A stretch of 20,506 nucleotides of DNA from Lutibacter sp. (GTDB taxonomy: Bacteria > Bacteroidota > Bacteroidia > Flavobacteriales > Flavobacteriaceae): NCBI RefSeq assembly GCF_021647475.1, contig NZ_JAKIUR010000049.1:1-20506 (forward strand). The letters run 5' to 3'. The translations under genes and the position numbers were made by a program. The notes beneath the pieces were generated by a model. It searched no databases. It had not been told where the DNA came from and saw only the letters and a program-made list of their open reading frames with translations. Positions 8,750-15,706 of the stretch are shown here, piece after piece; the first letter of the stretch is position 1, and every line of letters begins with the position of its first letter.

Positions 8750-9118
8750 ATGGAATTTTTTAGAATAATAAATAAACAAGTTACCGAATCAGATTTACAA
8801 AAAAATATTTATCCTGAAAATATTGAAAAATTTGCAGACTCTATGTTTTATATTGAAGCTAAAAATCATGATTTTTTAGGCGGAACTATTTGGGGAGAAT
8901 TTTTAATGAGTTATTCAAAAATTAATGGCGGAGTTCGGTTTACTTTATTAAGTTGTCCTAATGCGTTTGCTTGGACTATTACCACAGGATTCCCTCCGGA
9001 TAAAGATAAAATTGTGTTGCACTGCACCATAAACAGAATTCAAATTTCTACTGAATTTATTGAAGAAATCAATGAGTTTTTAGATGAATGGGAAACTGGA
9101 TTAGCAAATCAATTTTAA
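8750..9118 (+). CDS. Uncharacterised 122-aa soluble protein
   Basis: I do not recognise this family. The ATG at 8750 lies 1 nt after the transporter stop; a longer frame from 8714 would overlap the transporter by 35 nt and is less likely. The 122-aa product has no signal peptide or membrane helix. It begins MEFFRIINKQVTESDLQ, has a glycine- and aromatic-rich middle (FLGGTIWGEFLMSY, GGVRFTLLSCPNAFAWTI) and ends in an acidic helix (EFIEEINEFLDEWETGL), suggesting a compact alpha/beta fold. C84 or so in LSCPNAF and the DKIVLHC segment give two cysteines and a histidine, not an obvious metal site. It is the last gene of the mfd operon, followed by a hairpin repeat that could end transcription. Confidence 0.75.
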   Translation: MEFFRIINKQVTESDLQKNIYPENIEKFADSMFYIEAKNHDFLGGTIWGEFLMSYSKINGGVRFTLLSCPNAFAWTITTGFPPDKDKIVLHCTINRIQISTEFIEEINEFLDEWETGLANQF

Positions 9119-9127
9119 AACTACTTA

Positions 9128-9241
9128 AACTCATTGTGCATTTTAACTCTTTAAACATCCTGTTACGTCCGTTCGAGCCTGCCTGTCATAGAATACAGGC
9201 AGGCAATAGTAGGTTTAAAAAGTTAAAATGTACAACGGGTT
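9128..9241. repeat. Long inverted-repeat element between convergent operons
   Basis: Arms of 29 nt (9128-9156 and 9213-9241) are inverted copies with 25 of 29 matches and belong to the same family as 4270-4458 (core sequence TTGTGCATTTT). The middle holds a perfect 10-bp hairpin GCCTGCCTGT (9177-9186) and ACAGGCAGGC (9195-9204). It sits between the ends of two convergent transcripts and could serve as a bidirectional terminator, although no clear T-run follows the inner hairpin. Confidence 0.75.
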
Positions 9242-9269
9242 ATATTCATATTTTTTAAGGATTAATTTA

Positions 9270-9722
9270 TTAGAAATAAATAACTTTTACTTCTTTTACG
9301 GTATCACTATTTAACAAAAAGCTTGCCTTAGAAAATTTTGGACGATTTCCTATTCCAATAGATTGGTAATTAGAAAAACCAATACCTTCTTTTGGAAGAA
9401 GAAAGCTTTTATCAATTTTACCATTTTTATTTTCGTCATGGAGTATGTTAATGGCATACCTTCCTTCGGGTAAATTACTAAAAATTACGGTTGAAGAGTC
9501 TTTTGTAATAGGTGCAATTTTCTTTTTATAGTATCTTTTATATTTTTCATCAGGGATAGAACCTTCTTTATTATACAATGCAAATTGAACTACACCTTTT
9601 GAATTTCGTAAATATTTTACTTTTATGATTAAAGAATGGGTTTTATCAATATCTTTTTTATTAAAAGAAATAAAGATTATTAGTATAAAAATGAAGACTA
9701 TCTTTTTTATTACTTGTGCCAT
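9270..9722 (-). CDS. DUF2141-family secreted protein
   Basis: A 150-aa protein with a hydrophobic N-terminus (IVFIFILIIFISF, residues 8-20) that acts as a signal peptide or anchor, so it is probably periplasmic. The rest fits DUF2141: a beta-rich domain with GVVQFALYN (43-51), SNLPEGRYAINILHDEN (82-98), and SNYQSIGIGNRPKFSKASFLL near the end. HDENKNGKID at 95-104 is an Asp/Asn loop of the type that could hold calcium. The family has no established function. Its ATG at 9722 overlaps the end of the upstream membrane-protein gene by 13 nt, so it is the last gene of the efflux operon and translationally coupled to its neighbour. Confidence 0.85.
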   Translation of the reverse strand: MAQVIKKIVFIFILIIFISFNKKDIDKTHSLIIKVKYLRNSKGVVQFALYNKEGSIPDEKYKRYYKKKIAPITKDSSTVIFSNLPEGRYAINILHDENKNGKIDKSFLLPKEGIGFSNYQSIGIGNRPKFSKASFLLNSDTVKEVKVIYF

Positions 9723-10099
9723 TTGATTGTAATTAAATAAGTTAAAATTGTAAAAATAAGTGTTACTGTAATTCTAAAAAATAAAGCCCCAACAGTTCTG
9801 GTTTCATAAAGACCTCCCAAATTAATATGAATAAATAATCCGATAAGTGCTAAAATTAAAATTATAATGGAGGCTATCAACGGTTTTATACTCCATTTTT
9901 TTAGATTGATAACTCCGTAAATAGAACATAAATAAAGGAAACTACTTATAAGGTTAGCCCAAACCACAAATAACACATAGTTTCCTTCTTTTGCTCTTAT
10001 ACCAAACCAATCAAAAATTACAGAACTACTTAAAAATAAGGTTAATAATGTAAATGCAATTAAAGTAATTAGGGTAATATATTTAATTATTTTTTTCAT
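9710..10099 (-). CDS. Small 4-TM membrane protein
   Basis: A 129-aa protein with four predicted helices: about 7-30 (YITLITLIAFTLLTLFLSSS), 43-63 (VLFVVWANLISSFLYLCSIY), 72-93 (KPLIASIIILILALIGLFI) and 103-125 (VGALFFRITVTLIFTILTY). Between helices are recognisable family-like motifs, FDWFGIRAKEGNYV and HINLGGLYETRTVGALFFR, which I associate with conserved but unnamed flavobacterial membrane proteins. It starts 12 nt after the permease gene stop and overlaps the DUF2141 gene, so it is in the efflux operon. A role as an accessory subunit is possible but unsupported. Confidence 0.8.
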   Translation of the reverse strand: MKKIIKYITLITLIAFTLLTLFLSSSVIFDWFGIRAKEGNYVLFVVWANLISSFLYLCSIYGVINLKKWSIKPLIASIIILILALIGLFIHINLGGLYETRTVGALFFRITVTLIFTILTYLITIKWHK

Positions 10100-10111
10100 T
10101 TGTGTAAAATT

Positions 10112-11233
10112 TTAAGTTGTTTTCTTATAGCTCCAAACAGCAAGTCCGTTCATTATAATAGCATATATTAATGTTTTTATAAATAATGGTAAAATATCAG
10201 TAAAACTAGAACCTTTAAGCATTACCATTCGTATAATTTCTACAAAATATTTTATGGGATTAAATTCGGTTAAAAATTGCGCCCATTTTGGCATACTTTC
10301 TACAGGGGTAAATAAGCCGCTCATTAAAATAAAAATTACGACAAAAAACCAGGCTATAAACATTGCTTGTTGTTGCGTATCGGTAAAATTGGATATAAAT
10401 AATCCCATCCCTAAAATAACTAAAATATAGATGGATGTATAAAGATAAAGTAAAAAAATACTTCCTACCATTGGCACATTAAATAATAACTTTGCAATAA
10501 TTAATCCAATAGTTAAAAGTAGTAAGCCTAATACCCAAAAAGGAAATAATTTACCAATAATAAATTGATACTTTTTTATTGGAGTTACGTTAATTTGTTC
10601 TAAAGTTCCTATTTCTTTTTCTCTAACAATATTCATTCCTGATAAAAAAAGTGTAATCATAGTAACTAATAAAACTAAAATACCAGGCACCATAAACGTT
10701 TTATAGTTTAATGTTTTGTTGTACCAAAACGATGGAATACTCATAATACTTTTAGGTAAATATTTTACATCTGAAGATTGCAGTAAAGTGGTCTTAATTT
10801 TTTTATTAAAACTTTGAATAATTTGATTTATATATACGTTTTCAACTCCAGCCGCTGCACCATCTATAGCGTTGATAATTACCGATAAACTAGTTCTTTT
10901 ATCTTTTAATAAGTCTTTTTCAAAATATTGGGGTATTTCTAAAATAACATCTACATTGCCTTTTTTCATTGCTGAACTTGCAACTTTTTCAGAAGGAAAA
11001 TCATCAATAATATTAAAATAATTAGAAGCTCTAAATTTATCAATTAACGCTCTAGATAGTGGTGTGTGGTCATGGTCAACAAATGAAAATTTTATATTTT
11101 TTATTTCAAAAGTAGCAGCATTAGATAGGATAACCAATTGCAGTAATGGTAACACAAAAATAATAGGGAGCATTGCCTTATTTCTAAAGATTTGCTTAAA
11201 TTCTTTTTGAATGATATATAATATAGTTTTCAT
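10112..11233 (-). CDS. ABC-2 type efflux permease (YbhR/YbhS-like), second copy
   Basis: A 373-aa inner-membrane permease. The order is a first helix at about 20-40, a large periplasmic domain (about 45-175), then five helices from about 180 to the end. The cytoplasmic coupling segment REKEIGTLEQINVTPIKKYQ after the second helix is the hallmark of drug-type ABC-2 permeases, followed by GLFTPVESMPKWAQ (seen as SGLFTPVESMPKW) before the last helix. It pairs with the homologous gene upstream, as YbhS pairs with YbhR, to form the membrane channel for the ATPases. The start is ATG at 11233. A repeat fills the 116-nt gap to the other permease gene. Confidence 0.93.
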   Translation of the reverse strand: MKTILYIIQKEFKQIFRNKAMLPIIFVLPLLQLVILSNAATFEIKNIKFSFVDHDHTPLSRALIDKFRASNYFNIIDDFPSEKVASSAMKKGNVDVILEIPQYFEKDLLKDKRTSLSVIINAIDGAAAGVENVYINQIIQSFNKKIKTTLLQSSDVKYLPKSIMSIPSFWYNKTLNYKTFMVPGILVLLVTMITLFLSGMNIVREKEIGTLEQINVTPIKKYQFIIGKLFPFWVLGLLLLTIGLIIAKLLFNVPMVGSIFLLYLYTSIYILVILGMGLFISNFTDTQQQAMFIAWFFVVIFILMSGLFTPVESMPKWAQFLTEFNPIKYFVEIIRMVMLKGSSFTDILPLFIKTLIYAIIMNGLAVWSYKKTT

Positions 11234-11248
11234 ACTTTAGTTTTTAGT

Positions 11249-11333
11249 CGTCATAACGAGAAGCGATAGCGACGTGGTTATCTCATTTTACAGAAAGAGA
11301 TTGCACAATTTTTATCAAAAATTTCGTAATGAC
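11249..11333. repeat. CGTCATAACGAG-type palindromic repeat between the permease genes
   Basis: The element begins CGTCATAACGAG and ends with the near-complement ATTTCGTAATGAC. It is closely similar over its whole length to 12517-12621 in the next spacer of the same operon, apart from a hairpin of about 20 nt present only there. I recognise it as the CGTCATTGCGA..AGATTGC type of dispersed repeat found in many bacteria. No CAAAnnTA (minus-strand -7 box) is visible in this spacer. Confidence 0.75.
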
Positions 11334-11349
11334 AGTTTTTCAATATTCA

Positions 11350-12456
11350 TTATTCCAATCTAATTTTATATTTTTTAATACTCAAAACAATAAAAAACAA
11401 GGTCATAGCAAATAAAATTAATGTTTCTTTCCAAATAAAAGAGAGTCCAACACCTTTTAGCATAATTCCTTTTAAAATTATTAAAAACCATTTTGCTGGA
11501 ATAACATCGCTAATAATTTGTAATATCACGGGCATACTTGTTATTGGGAAAATAAATCCTGATAACAAAATAACAGGAAGCATAAGTCCCATTAAAGAAA
11601 TCATCATAGCAGTTTGTTGGGTTGAAGATATGGTTGAAATTAAAATACCTAGCGATAAAGCATTTATAATAAATAAAACACTTTCTGCACCAAGTAAAAA
11701 TAAACTTCCTTCAACAGGCATTTTAAAGATAAAAATACTTAGTAAAACAATTACAATGGCATTAATTATTGATAAAAATATATATGGAAAAACTTTTCCA
11801 ATAATTACTTGAAATGGTTTTATAGGGGATACTAATAAAATTTCCATAGTTCCCATTTCTTTTTCTTTGGTGATTGAAATGGAAGTCATCATTGCTGAAA
11901 CCAACATTAAAATAATAGTCATAACACCTGGAACAAACATAAAAACACTTTTTAATTCAGGATTATAAACCATGTGAGACTCTGGAATAATTTTGTAAGG
12001 AGTTTTAATTGCTTTGTTTATTTGTTGTTGATATTTTTGAAGAATGGCATTTACATAATTAGTAATAGTATTTGCGGTGTTTGGATCGGTGGCATCTGTA
12101 ATTATTTGAACAGTTGCTTTATTATATTTAGTCAATTTTTTACTAAAATCTTTTTCAAAAACTAATACTGCTTTTACTTTTCCTTTTTTAAAAACGGATT
12201 CAATTTCGGCTTCATTAGTAATAAATTGCTGATTACTAAAATACTTTGAAGCCGTAATTTTATCAATAATCTCATTTGTTGTTACATCTTTTGATTTATC
12301 ATAAATGGCAATATTTACATTGTTAATTTCATTAGTAATGGCAAACCCAAAAAGCATTACTTGTGCAATTGGCATTCCAAATAATATAAATAGAGATCGC
12401 TTATCTCTAAAAATATGGTAAAATTCTTTTTTTATAAACCCTATAAATCGTTTCAT
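11350..12456 (-). CDS. ABC-2 type efflux permease (YbhR/YbhS-like), first copy
   Basis: A 368-aa paralogue of the next permease. It has an N-terminal cytoplasmic start (MKRFIGFIKKEFYHIFRDKRS), a first helix near 22-42, a periplasmic domain of about 125 residues (DKSKDVTTNEIIDKITASK onward), and five more helices. The coupling segment TKEKEMGTMEILLVSPIKPF and the later GFIFPITSMPVILQ match the ABC-2 drug-export family. It starts at ATG 12456. With the second permease and two ATPases it completes the transporter core. The 364-nt upstream spacer is filled with repeats. Confidence 0.93.
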   Translation of the reverse strand: MKRFIGFIKKEFYHIFRDKRSLFILFGMPIAQVMLFGFAITNEINNVNIAIYDKSKDVTTNEIIDKITASKYFSNQQFITNEAEIESVFKKGKVKAVLVFEKDFSKKLTKYNKATVQIITDATDPNTANTITNYVNAILQKYQQQINKAIKTPYKIIPESHMVYNPELKSVFMFVPGVMTIILMLVSAMMTSISITKEKEMGTMEILLVSPIKPFQVIIGKVFPYIFLSIINAIVIVLLSIFIFKMPVEGSLFLLGAESVLFIINALSLGILISTISSTQQTAMMISLMGLMLPVILLSGFIFPITSMPVILQIISDVIPAKWFLIILKGIMLKGVGLSFIWKETLILFAMTLFFIVLSIKKYKIRLE

Positions 12457-12467
12457 CCCATCCTAAA

Positions 12468-12486
12468 TCCTTCCCAGAGGGAAGGA
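12468..12486. repeat. Short perfect palindrome TCCTTCCC/GGGAAGGA
   Basis: TCCTTCCC (12468-12475) and GGGAAGGA (12479-12486) are exact inverted copies around AGA, 11 nt upstream of the permease start. It resembles a short hairpin repeat I recall from other Flavobacteriaceae. A stem this close to the start codon could slow translation of the permease. It has no T-run, so it is not a clear terminator. Confidence 0.6.
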
Positions 12487-12516
12487 ACTTTTTAAATTAG
12501 TATTCATTATTATTAT

Positions 12517-12621
12517 CGTCATAACGAGCCTGCCTGTCGGCAGACAGGGAGCGATAGCGATGTGGTTATCTCTTTCTATAGAAGAAATTGCCACAATTTT
12601 CATCAAAAATTTCGCGATGAC
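12517..12621. repeat. CGTCATAACGAG-type repeat with an extra hairpin
   Basis: This copy matches 11249-11333 through CGTCATAACGAG, AGCGATAGCGA, TGGTTATCTC and the ATCAAAAATTTCG end, but carries CCTGCCTGTCGGCAGACAGG at 12529-12548 between them. The inserted piece forms a hairpin and shares 14 identical nt (12525-12538) with the core of the unrelated element at 9174-9187. Confidence 0.75.
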
Positions 12622-12692
12622 ATTTTTTATAGTTTATTATTATTCATTTTTTTTCTTCTTGTCTTTCTGCTTTCTGAAATATTGAAATAATT

Positions 12693-12740
12693 CAAAGAGA
12701 TTGCCACAGATTTGTGAAAAAACAAATCTTCGCAAAGACG
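12693..12740. repeat. Degenerate GAGATTGC repeat with hairpin
   Basis: It holds AGATTTGT (12708-12715) and ACAAATCT (12722-12729), an 8-bp perfect hairpin, between AGAGATTGCC and CGCAAAGACG. The flanks resemble the second half of the CGTCATTGCGA family, so this is likely a partial copy. The stretch 12622-12692 between the two copies holds nothing I recognise. Confidence 0.6.
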
Positions 12741-12792
12741 TTTTTTATAGTTTATGTCTTTGTTCTATTCTCTTTATTCTTTTATCACTAAT

Positions 12793-12813
12793 ATTCATAA
12801 TTCATAATTCATA
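12793..12813. repeat. Tandem 7-bp repeat (ATTCATA, three copies)
   Basis: Three exact copies of ATTCATA stand 8 nt past the stop of the second ATPase gene (minus strand). Such short tandem arrays vary in length by slippage; no coding effect is expected here. Confidence 0.7.
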
Positions 12814-12820
12814 ATTAAGA

Positions 12821-13549
12821 TTATCCTCTTGCTAATTTTAAAAACACATCGTTCATATTTTCTGCTTTAAACTGTTCTTTTAATTTTTTAGGAGTGTCTA
12901 ATGCTTCAATTTTACCGTCAACCATAATTGAAACTCTGTCACAATATTCAGCTTCATCCATATAATGTGTAGTTACAAAAACAGTAGTCCCGTTATGAGC
13001 AGTTTTGTAAATCATTTCCCAAAATTGGCGTCTGGTAATTGGGTCAACACCGCCAGTAGGTTCGTCTAAAAACACTACTTTAGGATTGTGCAATAAAGCT
13101 ACAGAAAAAGCTATTTTTTGTTTCCACCCTAAAGGCAGTGAGCCAACTAACTCATTAGCAACTTCTTGTAAATTTAACTCATTAATTAAAACTTCCGATT
13201 TTTCTTTTATGATAGCTTTTGGCAAGCCGTAAATTCCTCCAAAAAAAGTAATATTTTCTTTCACGGTTAAATCATCATACAATGCAAATTTTTGACTCAT
13301 ATAGCCAATATTTTTTTTAATATCTTCAGGATTGGTATATACATTAAAATCAGCTACTTGAGCTTCTCCAGAAGTTGGTTTTGAAATGCCAATAAGCATT
13401 TTCATAGCCGTTGTTTTTCCTGCTCCGTTTGCACCTAAAAAACCAAATATTTCACCTTGCTTTACTTCAAAAGAAATTTTGTTCACTGCAGTAAAATCAC
13501 CAAATTTTTTAGTGAGATTTTTAACTTGTATGACATTCTTTATATTCAT
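12821..13549 (-). CDS. ABC transporter ATPase, YbhF C-half-like
   Basis: A 242-aa ATPase. Walker A is GANGAGKTT (39-47, K45), the Q-loop residue Q86 lies in YMSQKFALYDDLTV, Walker B VVFLDE ends at E163, and the H-loop H195 is in TTHYMDEAEYCDR. The ABC signature is LPLGWKQ at 138-144 in place of LSGGQ, as I recall for the second half of E. coli YbhF. It is one of two ATPases of the efflux operon; the other has the opposite set of degenerate motifs. The ATG start lies in a 223-nt spacer occupied by repeats. Confidence 0.93.
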   Translation of the reverse strand: MNIKNVIQVKNLTKKFGDFTAVNKISFEVKQGEIFGFLGANGAGKTTAMKMLIGISKPTSGEAQVADFNVYTNPEDIKKNIGYMSQKFALYDDLTVKENITFFGGIYGLPKAIIKEKSEVLINELNLQEVANELVGSLPLGWKQKIAFSVALLHNPKVVFLDEPTGGVDPITRRQFWEMIYKTAHNGTTVFVTTHYMDEAEYCDRVSIMVDGKIEALDTPKKLKEQFKAENMNDVFLKLARG

Positions 13550-13565
13550 TTTTATTTCTGTAACT

Positions 13566-13644
13566 GTCAGTTCGAGTTAAGGCTTTTGCCGAAGTGTTGA
13601 GAACTTCTCGATACAATTTTCTATCGAAAATCACTCGAAGTGAC
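13566..13644. repeat. GTCAGTTCGAGT palindromic repeat between the two ATPase genes
   Basis: GTCAGTTCGAGT (13566-13577) and ACTCGAAGTGAC (13633-13644) are inverted arms matching at 11 of 12 positions. The inner part 13605-13639 matches the core of the element at 4374-4408 (31 of 35). No -7 box for the minus strand is seen. Confidence 0.7.
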
Positions 13645-13692
13645 GTATTTTTTTATCAATCTTGTTATTCCTACCTTTCGTTTTCGCCCAGT

Positions 13693-13722
13693 AACCGGTT
13701 GCTGAGCGGAGTCGAGAACTAC
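13693..13722. repeat. AACCGGTT plus GCTGAGCGGAGTCGAGAAC repeat fragment
   Basis: An 8-bp palindrome AACCGGTT is followed by GCTGAGCGGAGTCGAGAAC, a common intergenic repeat string in Flavobacteria as I recall. With the preceding element it fills most of the ATPase spacer; 13723-13772 shows no further structure I can name. Confidence 0.5.
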
Positions 13723-13772
13723 TTATTTATAATTAAAAACCTCTGGACCGTGCTCGAGGAAACATAACTTTT

Positions 13773-14675
13773 TTATTTTGCTAATTCCATAAAAGTATCT
13801 TCAATGGTTGTTTTTGTTTGTTGAATAAAAACATTTTTCAATCCGTTATTTTTTAAATATTGTTGTAAATCTGCTGGATTAAAATCATCTCTTTTATCAG
13901 TATAATGGACAAATTCACCAAAAGGATATACGCTATGATTAAATTTATATTCATTTAAATTTAGAATAAGACTGTACATATTATTAGCCTTTACATTGTA
14001 TATTTTTTTTGGATAATGTTTAACAATTTGTTGAGGTGTATCAATTTCTAAAATTTTTCCATCTTGAATTAGAGCAATTCTATCGCACAAAGCAGCTTCA
14101 TCCATATAAGGTGTTGAAACTAAAATGGTAATACCTTTTTGTTGTAAGTTTTTTAATATTTCCCAAAATTCTTTTCTTGAAACAGCATCTACTCCGGTGG
14201 TAGGTTCATCAAGAAATAAAACAGTAGGTTTATGAATTAAAGCACAACTTAAAGCTAGTTTTTGTTTCATTCCACCAGATAAATCGCCTGCTCTTCTATT
14301 TTTAAAAGGTTCAATTTGAACGTATATTTCTTTTATTAAATCGTAATTTTCTTCAATGGTAGCCCCAAAAATAGTTGCAAAAAACGTTAAGTTTTCTTCT
14401 ACTGTTAAGTCTTGATATAGCGAAAATTTCCCTGGCATATAACCTACACTATTTCTAATTTTTTTATAATCTTTAACAACATCAAATCCGGTAACGGATG
14501 CAGTTCCTTCATCAGCAATTAATAATGTAGTTAATATTCTAAAAAGTGTGGTTTTACCTGCTCCATCCGGACCAATTAAGCCGAATATTTCTCCTTCTTT
14601 AACTTCAAAAGAAACGTTTTTTACAGCAGTTACCTTTTTAAAAGATTTACTAATATTTTCGAGTTTAATACTCAT
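13773..14675 (-). CDS. ABC transporter ATPase, YbhF N-half-like
   Basis: A 300-aa ATPase with Walker A GPDGAGKTT (35-43, K41), signature LSGGMKQ (132-138) and Walker B VLFLDE (152-157, catalytic E157). Two residues are unusual. The Q-loop position in YMPGKFSLYQDLTV is G82 instead of Gln, and the H-loop segment VSTPYMDEA has P189 instead of His. A C-terminal extension (about 215-300, ending IEDTFMELAK) is normal for these drug-export ATPases. In E. coli-type YbhF both ATPase halves are one protein; here they are separate genes. The ATG follows the cytochrome gene by 18 nt, so it belongs to the same transcript. Confidence 0.93.
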   Translation of the reverse strand: MSIKLENISKSFKKVTAVKNVSFEVKEGEIFGLIGPDGAGKTTLFRILTTLLIADEGTASVTGFDVVKDYKKIRNSVGYMPGKFSLYQDLTVEENLTFFATIFGATIEENYDLIKEIYVQIEPFKNRRAGDLSGGMKQKLALSCALIHKPTVLFLDEPTTGVDAVSRKEFWEILKNLQQKGITILVSTPYMDEAALCDRIALIQDGKILEIDTPQQIVKHYPKKIYNVKANNMYSLILNLNEYKFNHSVYPFGEFVHYTDKRDDFNPADLQQYLKNNGLKNVFIQQTKTTIEDTFMELAK

Positions 14676-14693
14676 TTTTTCAAGACGATTGGT

Positions 14694-15197
14694 TTAATTT
14701 TTAGATTTCATATTCATCATGCCGTTACTTCTCATTTGCTTTTCGTGTTCAGCAAACCAAGAAGGTGTTTCTATTTTATTTTCATAAATGTAGGTTGCTA
14801 TTTTTGTTAAATCTTCTTTTTTAAAACCTTGTTTTGGCATTACTTTAAATCGGTTAACAGCACCTTTCATTAAAGAATTTTCTTCTTTAGGATTACTAGC
14901 CCAACTTACAATTGCATTTACAAACGTATCTTTTGTGTTATACCTCATAGAATACATTTTTTTTACGGCAATCATTGGAGGAGCAATTATATTATCATGA
15001 TTTTTAGTATTTGGATTATGGCAAGCGTAGCAAGTAGTTTTTAAAAGCTGATAACCTTCACTATTATTAGCTGTTTGTGTTGCTTCAATAGGTTTAGTTT
15101 GCGTGTTGTTTTCTTTTTTTTGAGTAGTATTTTTACAGCTAGTTAAAGCTATAATAACTGTGAAAATTGCAATTATTTGTTTACTAAAAGTGTTCAT
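14694..15197 (-). CDS. Monohaem c-type cytochrome lipoprotein
   Basis: A 167-aa exported protein. The lipobox LTSC gives a lipidated C21, so it sits on a membrane facing the periplasm or outside. The haem motif is CYACH (C56, C59, H60), and M120 in VMPKQG is the likely distal haem ligand, followed by a closing helix (KKEDLTKIATYIYEN), so this is a class I-like fold. An ASN/Gln-rich linker (about 22-47) precedes the domain. Its place between the adaptor-side genes and the ATPases of an efflux operon is unusual, because cytochromes are not known parts of such exporters. I infer it handles electrons in the same process, not that it is a transporter subunit. Confidence 0.88.
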   Translation of the reverse strand: MNTFSKQIIAIFTVIIALTSCKNTTQKKENNTQTKPIEATQTANNSEGYQLLKTTCYACHNPNTKNHDNIIAPPMIAVKKMYSMRYNTKDTFVNAIVSWASNPKEENSLMKGAVNRFKVMPKQGFKKEDLTKIATYIYENKIETPSWFAEHEKQMRSNGMMNMKSKN

Positions 15198-15229
15198 ATT
15201 AATGTGTTTATTAAATTAATTATTTGTGT

Positions 15230-15697
15230 TTACTTAAAGTAATTAGAGTAGTTGCCTAAATGCTTTTGAAGTGTTTTAAAACTTTTTTTACAAGTAGCTA
15301 AATTGGATGAGCTCAACCCTTCAAACACGTTTTTCATGGGTAATAAATAGTTGTGTAATTGGCTGTGAGATTCTCCTTTCATGGTACACTTTGTTAAAAT
15401 AGTACTAAACTCTTTTTCAAGGTTGCTTTTTAATAATGCATAGGCAGCAACAGATTCTTTATTAGAAAAGGAGTTTAGTAATTTTTGCATATTTTTAATT
15501 CCTTGCGTGGTTTCAATATTAGCAGTCCACATTTTACCATGATTTAATTGAATTTTGTTTCCATTTTCATGATGATGAACCTCTTTTACGGTTTCTTTTA
15601 AATTAGATTTCTCTTGTTTTTTATTGGTTGTTTTTCCACAAGAAACTATGGTAGTTGTAATTATAATTGCTAAAATTAATTTGATGTTATTTTTCAT
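15230..15697 (-). CDS. Lipoprotein with His/Cys/Met pattern, unknown function
   Basis: A 155-aa lipoprotein with lipobox IVSC and lipidated C20. A charged linker carries H41-H43 (VHHHENGN). The globular part begins near LNHGKMW (51-57) and is mostly helical, with a KCTMKGESHSQLHNYLLPM segment that puts C104, M106, H111 and H115 on about one helix face, and another Cys at 136. I recall similar proteins in Bacteroidota but cannot name the family. The residues suit metal or haem binding, which is inference. It lies 9 nt after the adaptor gene and 32 nt before the cytochrome gene, so it is co-expressed with both. Confidence 0.75.
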   Translation of the reverse strand: MKNNIKLILAIIITTTIVSCGKTTNKKQEKSNLKETVKEVHHHENGNKIQLNHGKMWTANIETTQGIKNMQKLLNSFSNKESVAAYALLKSNLEKEFSTILTKCTMKGESHSQLHNYLLPMKNVFEGLSSSNLATCKKSFKTLQKHLGNYSNYFK

Positions 15698-15706
15698 AAT
15701 ATTTTT

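Noticed and set aside
11630..12165. Plus-strand frames of 60 and 63 aa antisense to a permease gene
   Set aside because: Their hydrophobic content mirrors the opposite strand's membrane helices; no start context or family match.
13386..13580. 64-aa plus-strand frame antisense to an ATPase
   Set aside because: It is the complement of the Walker A region and extends into a repeat.
9128..13722. CRISPR array or tRNA cluster suggested by repeated palindromes
   Set aside because: Copies are irregularly spaced, unequal in length, mutually different and interspersed with genes; no Cas gene, spacers or cloverleaf were seen.
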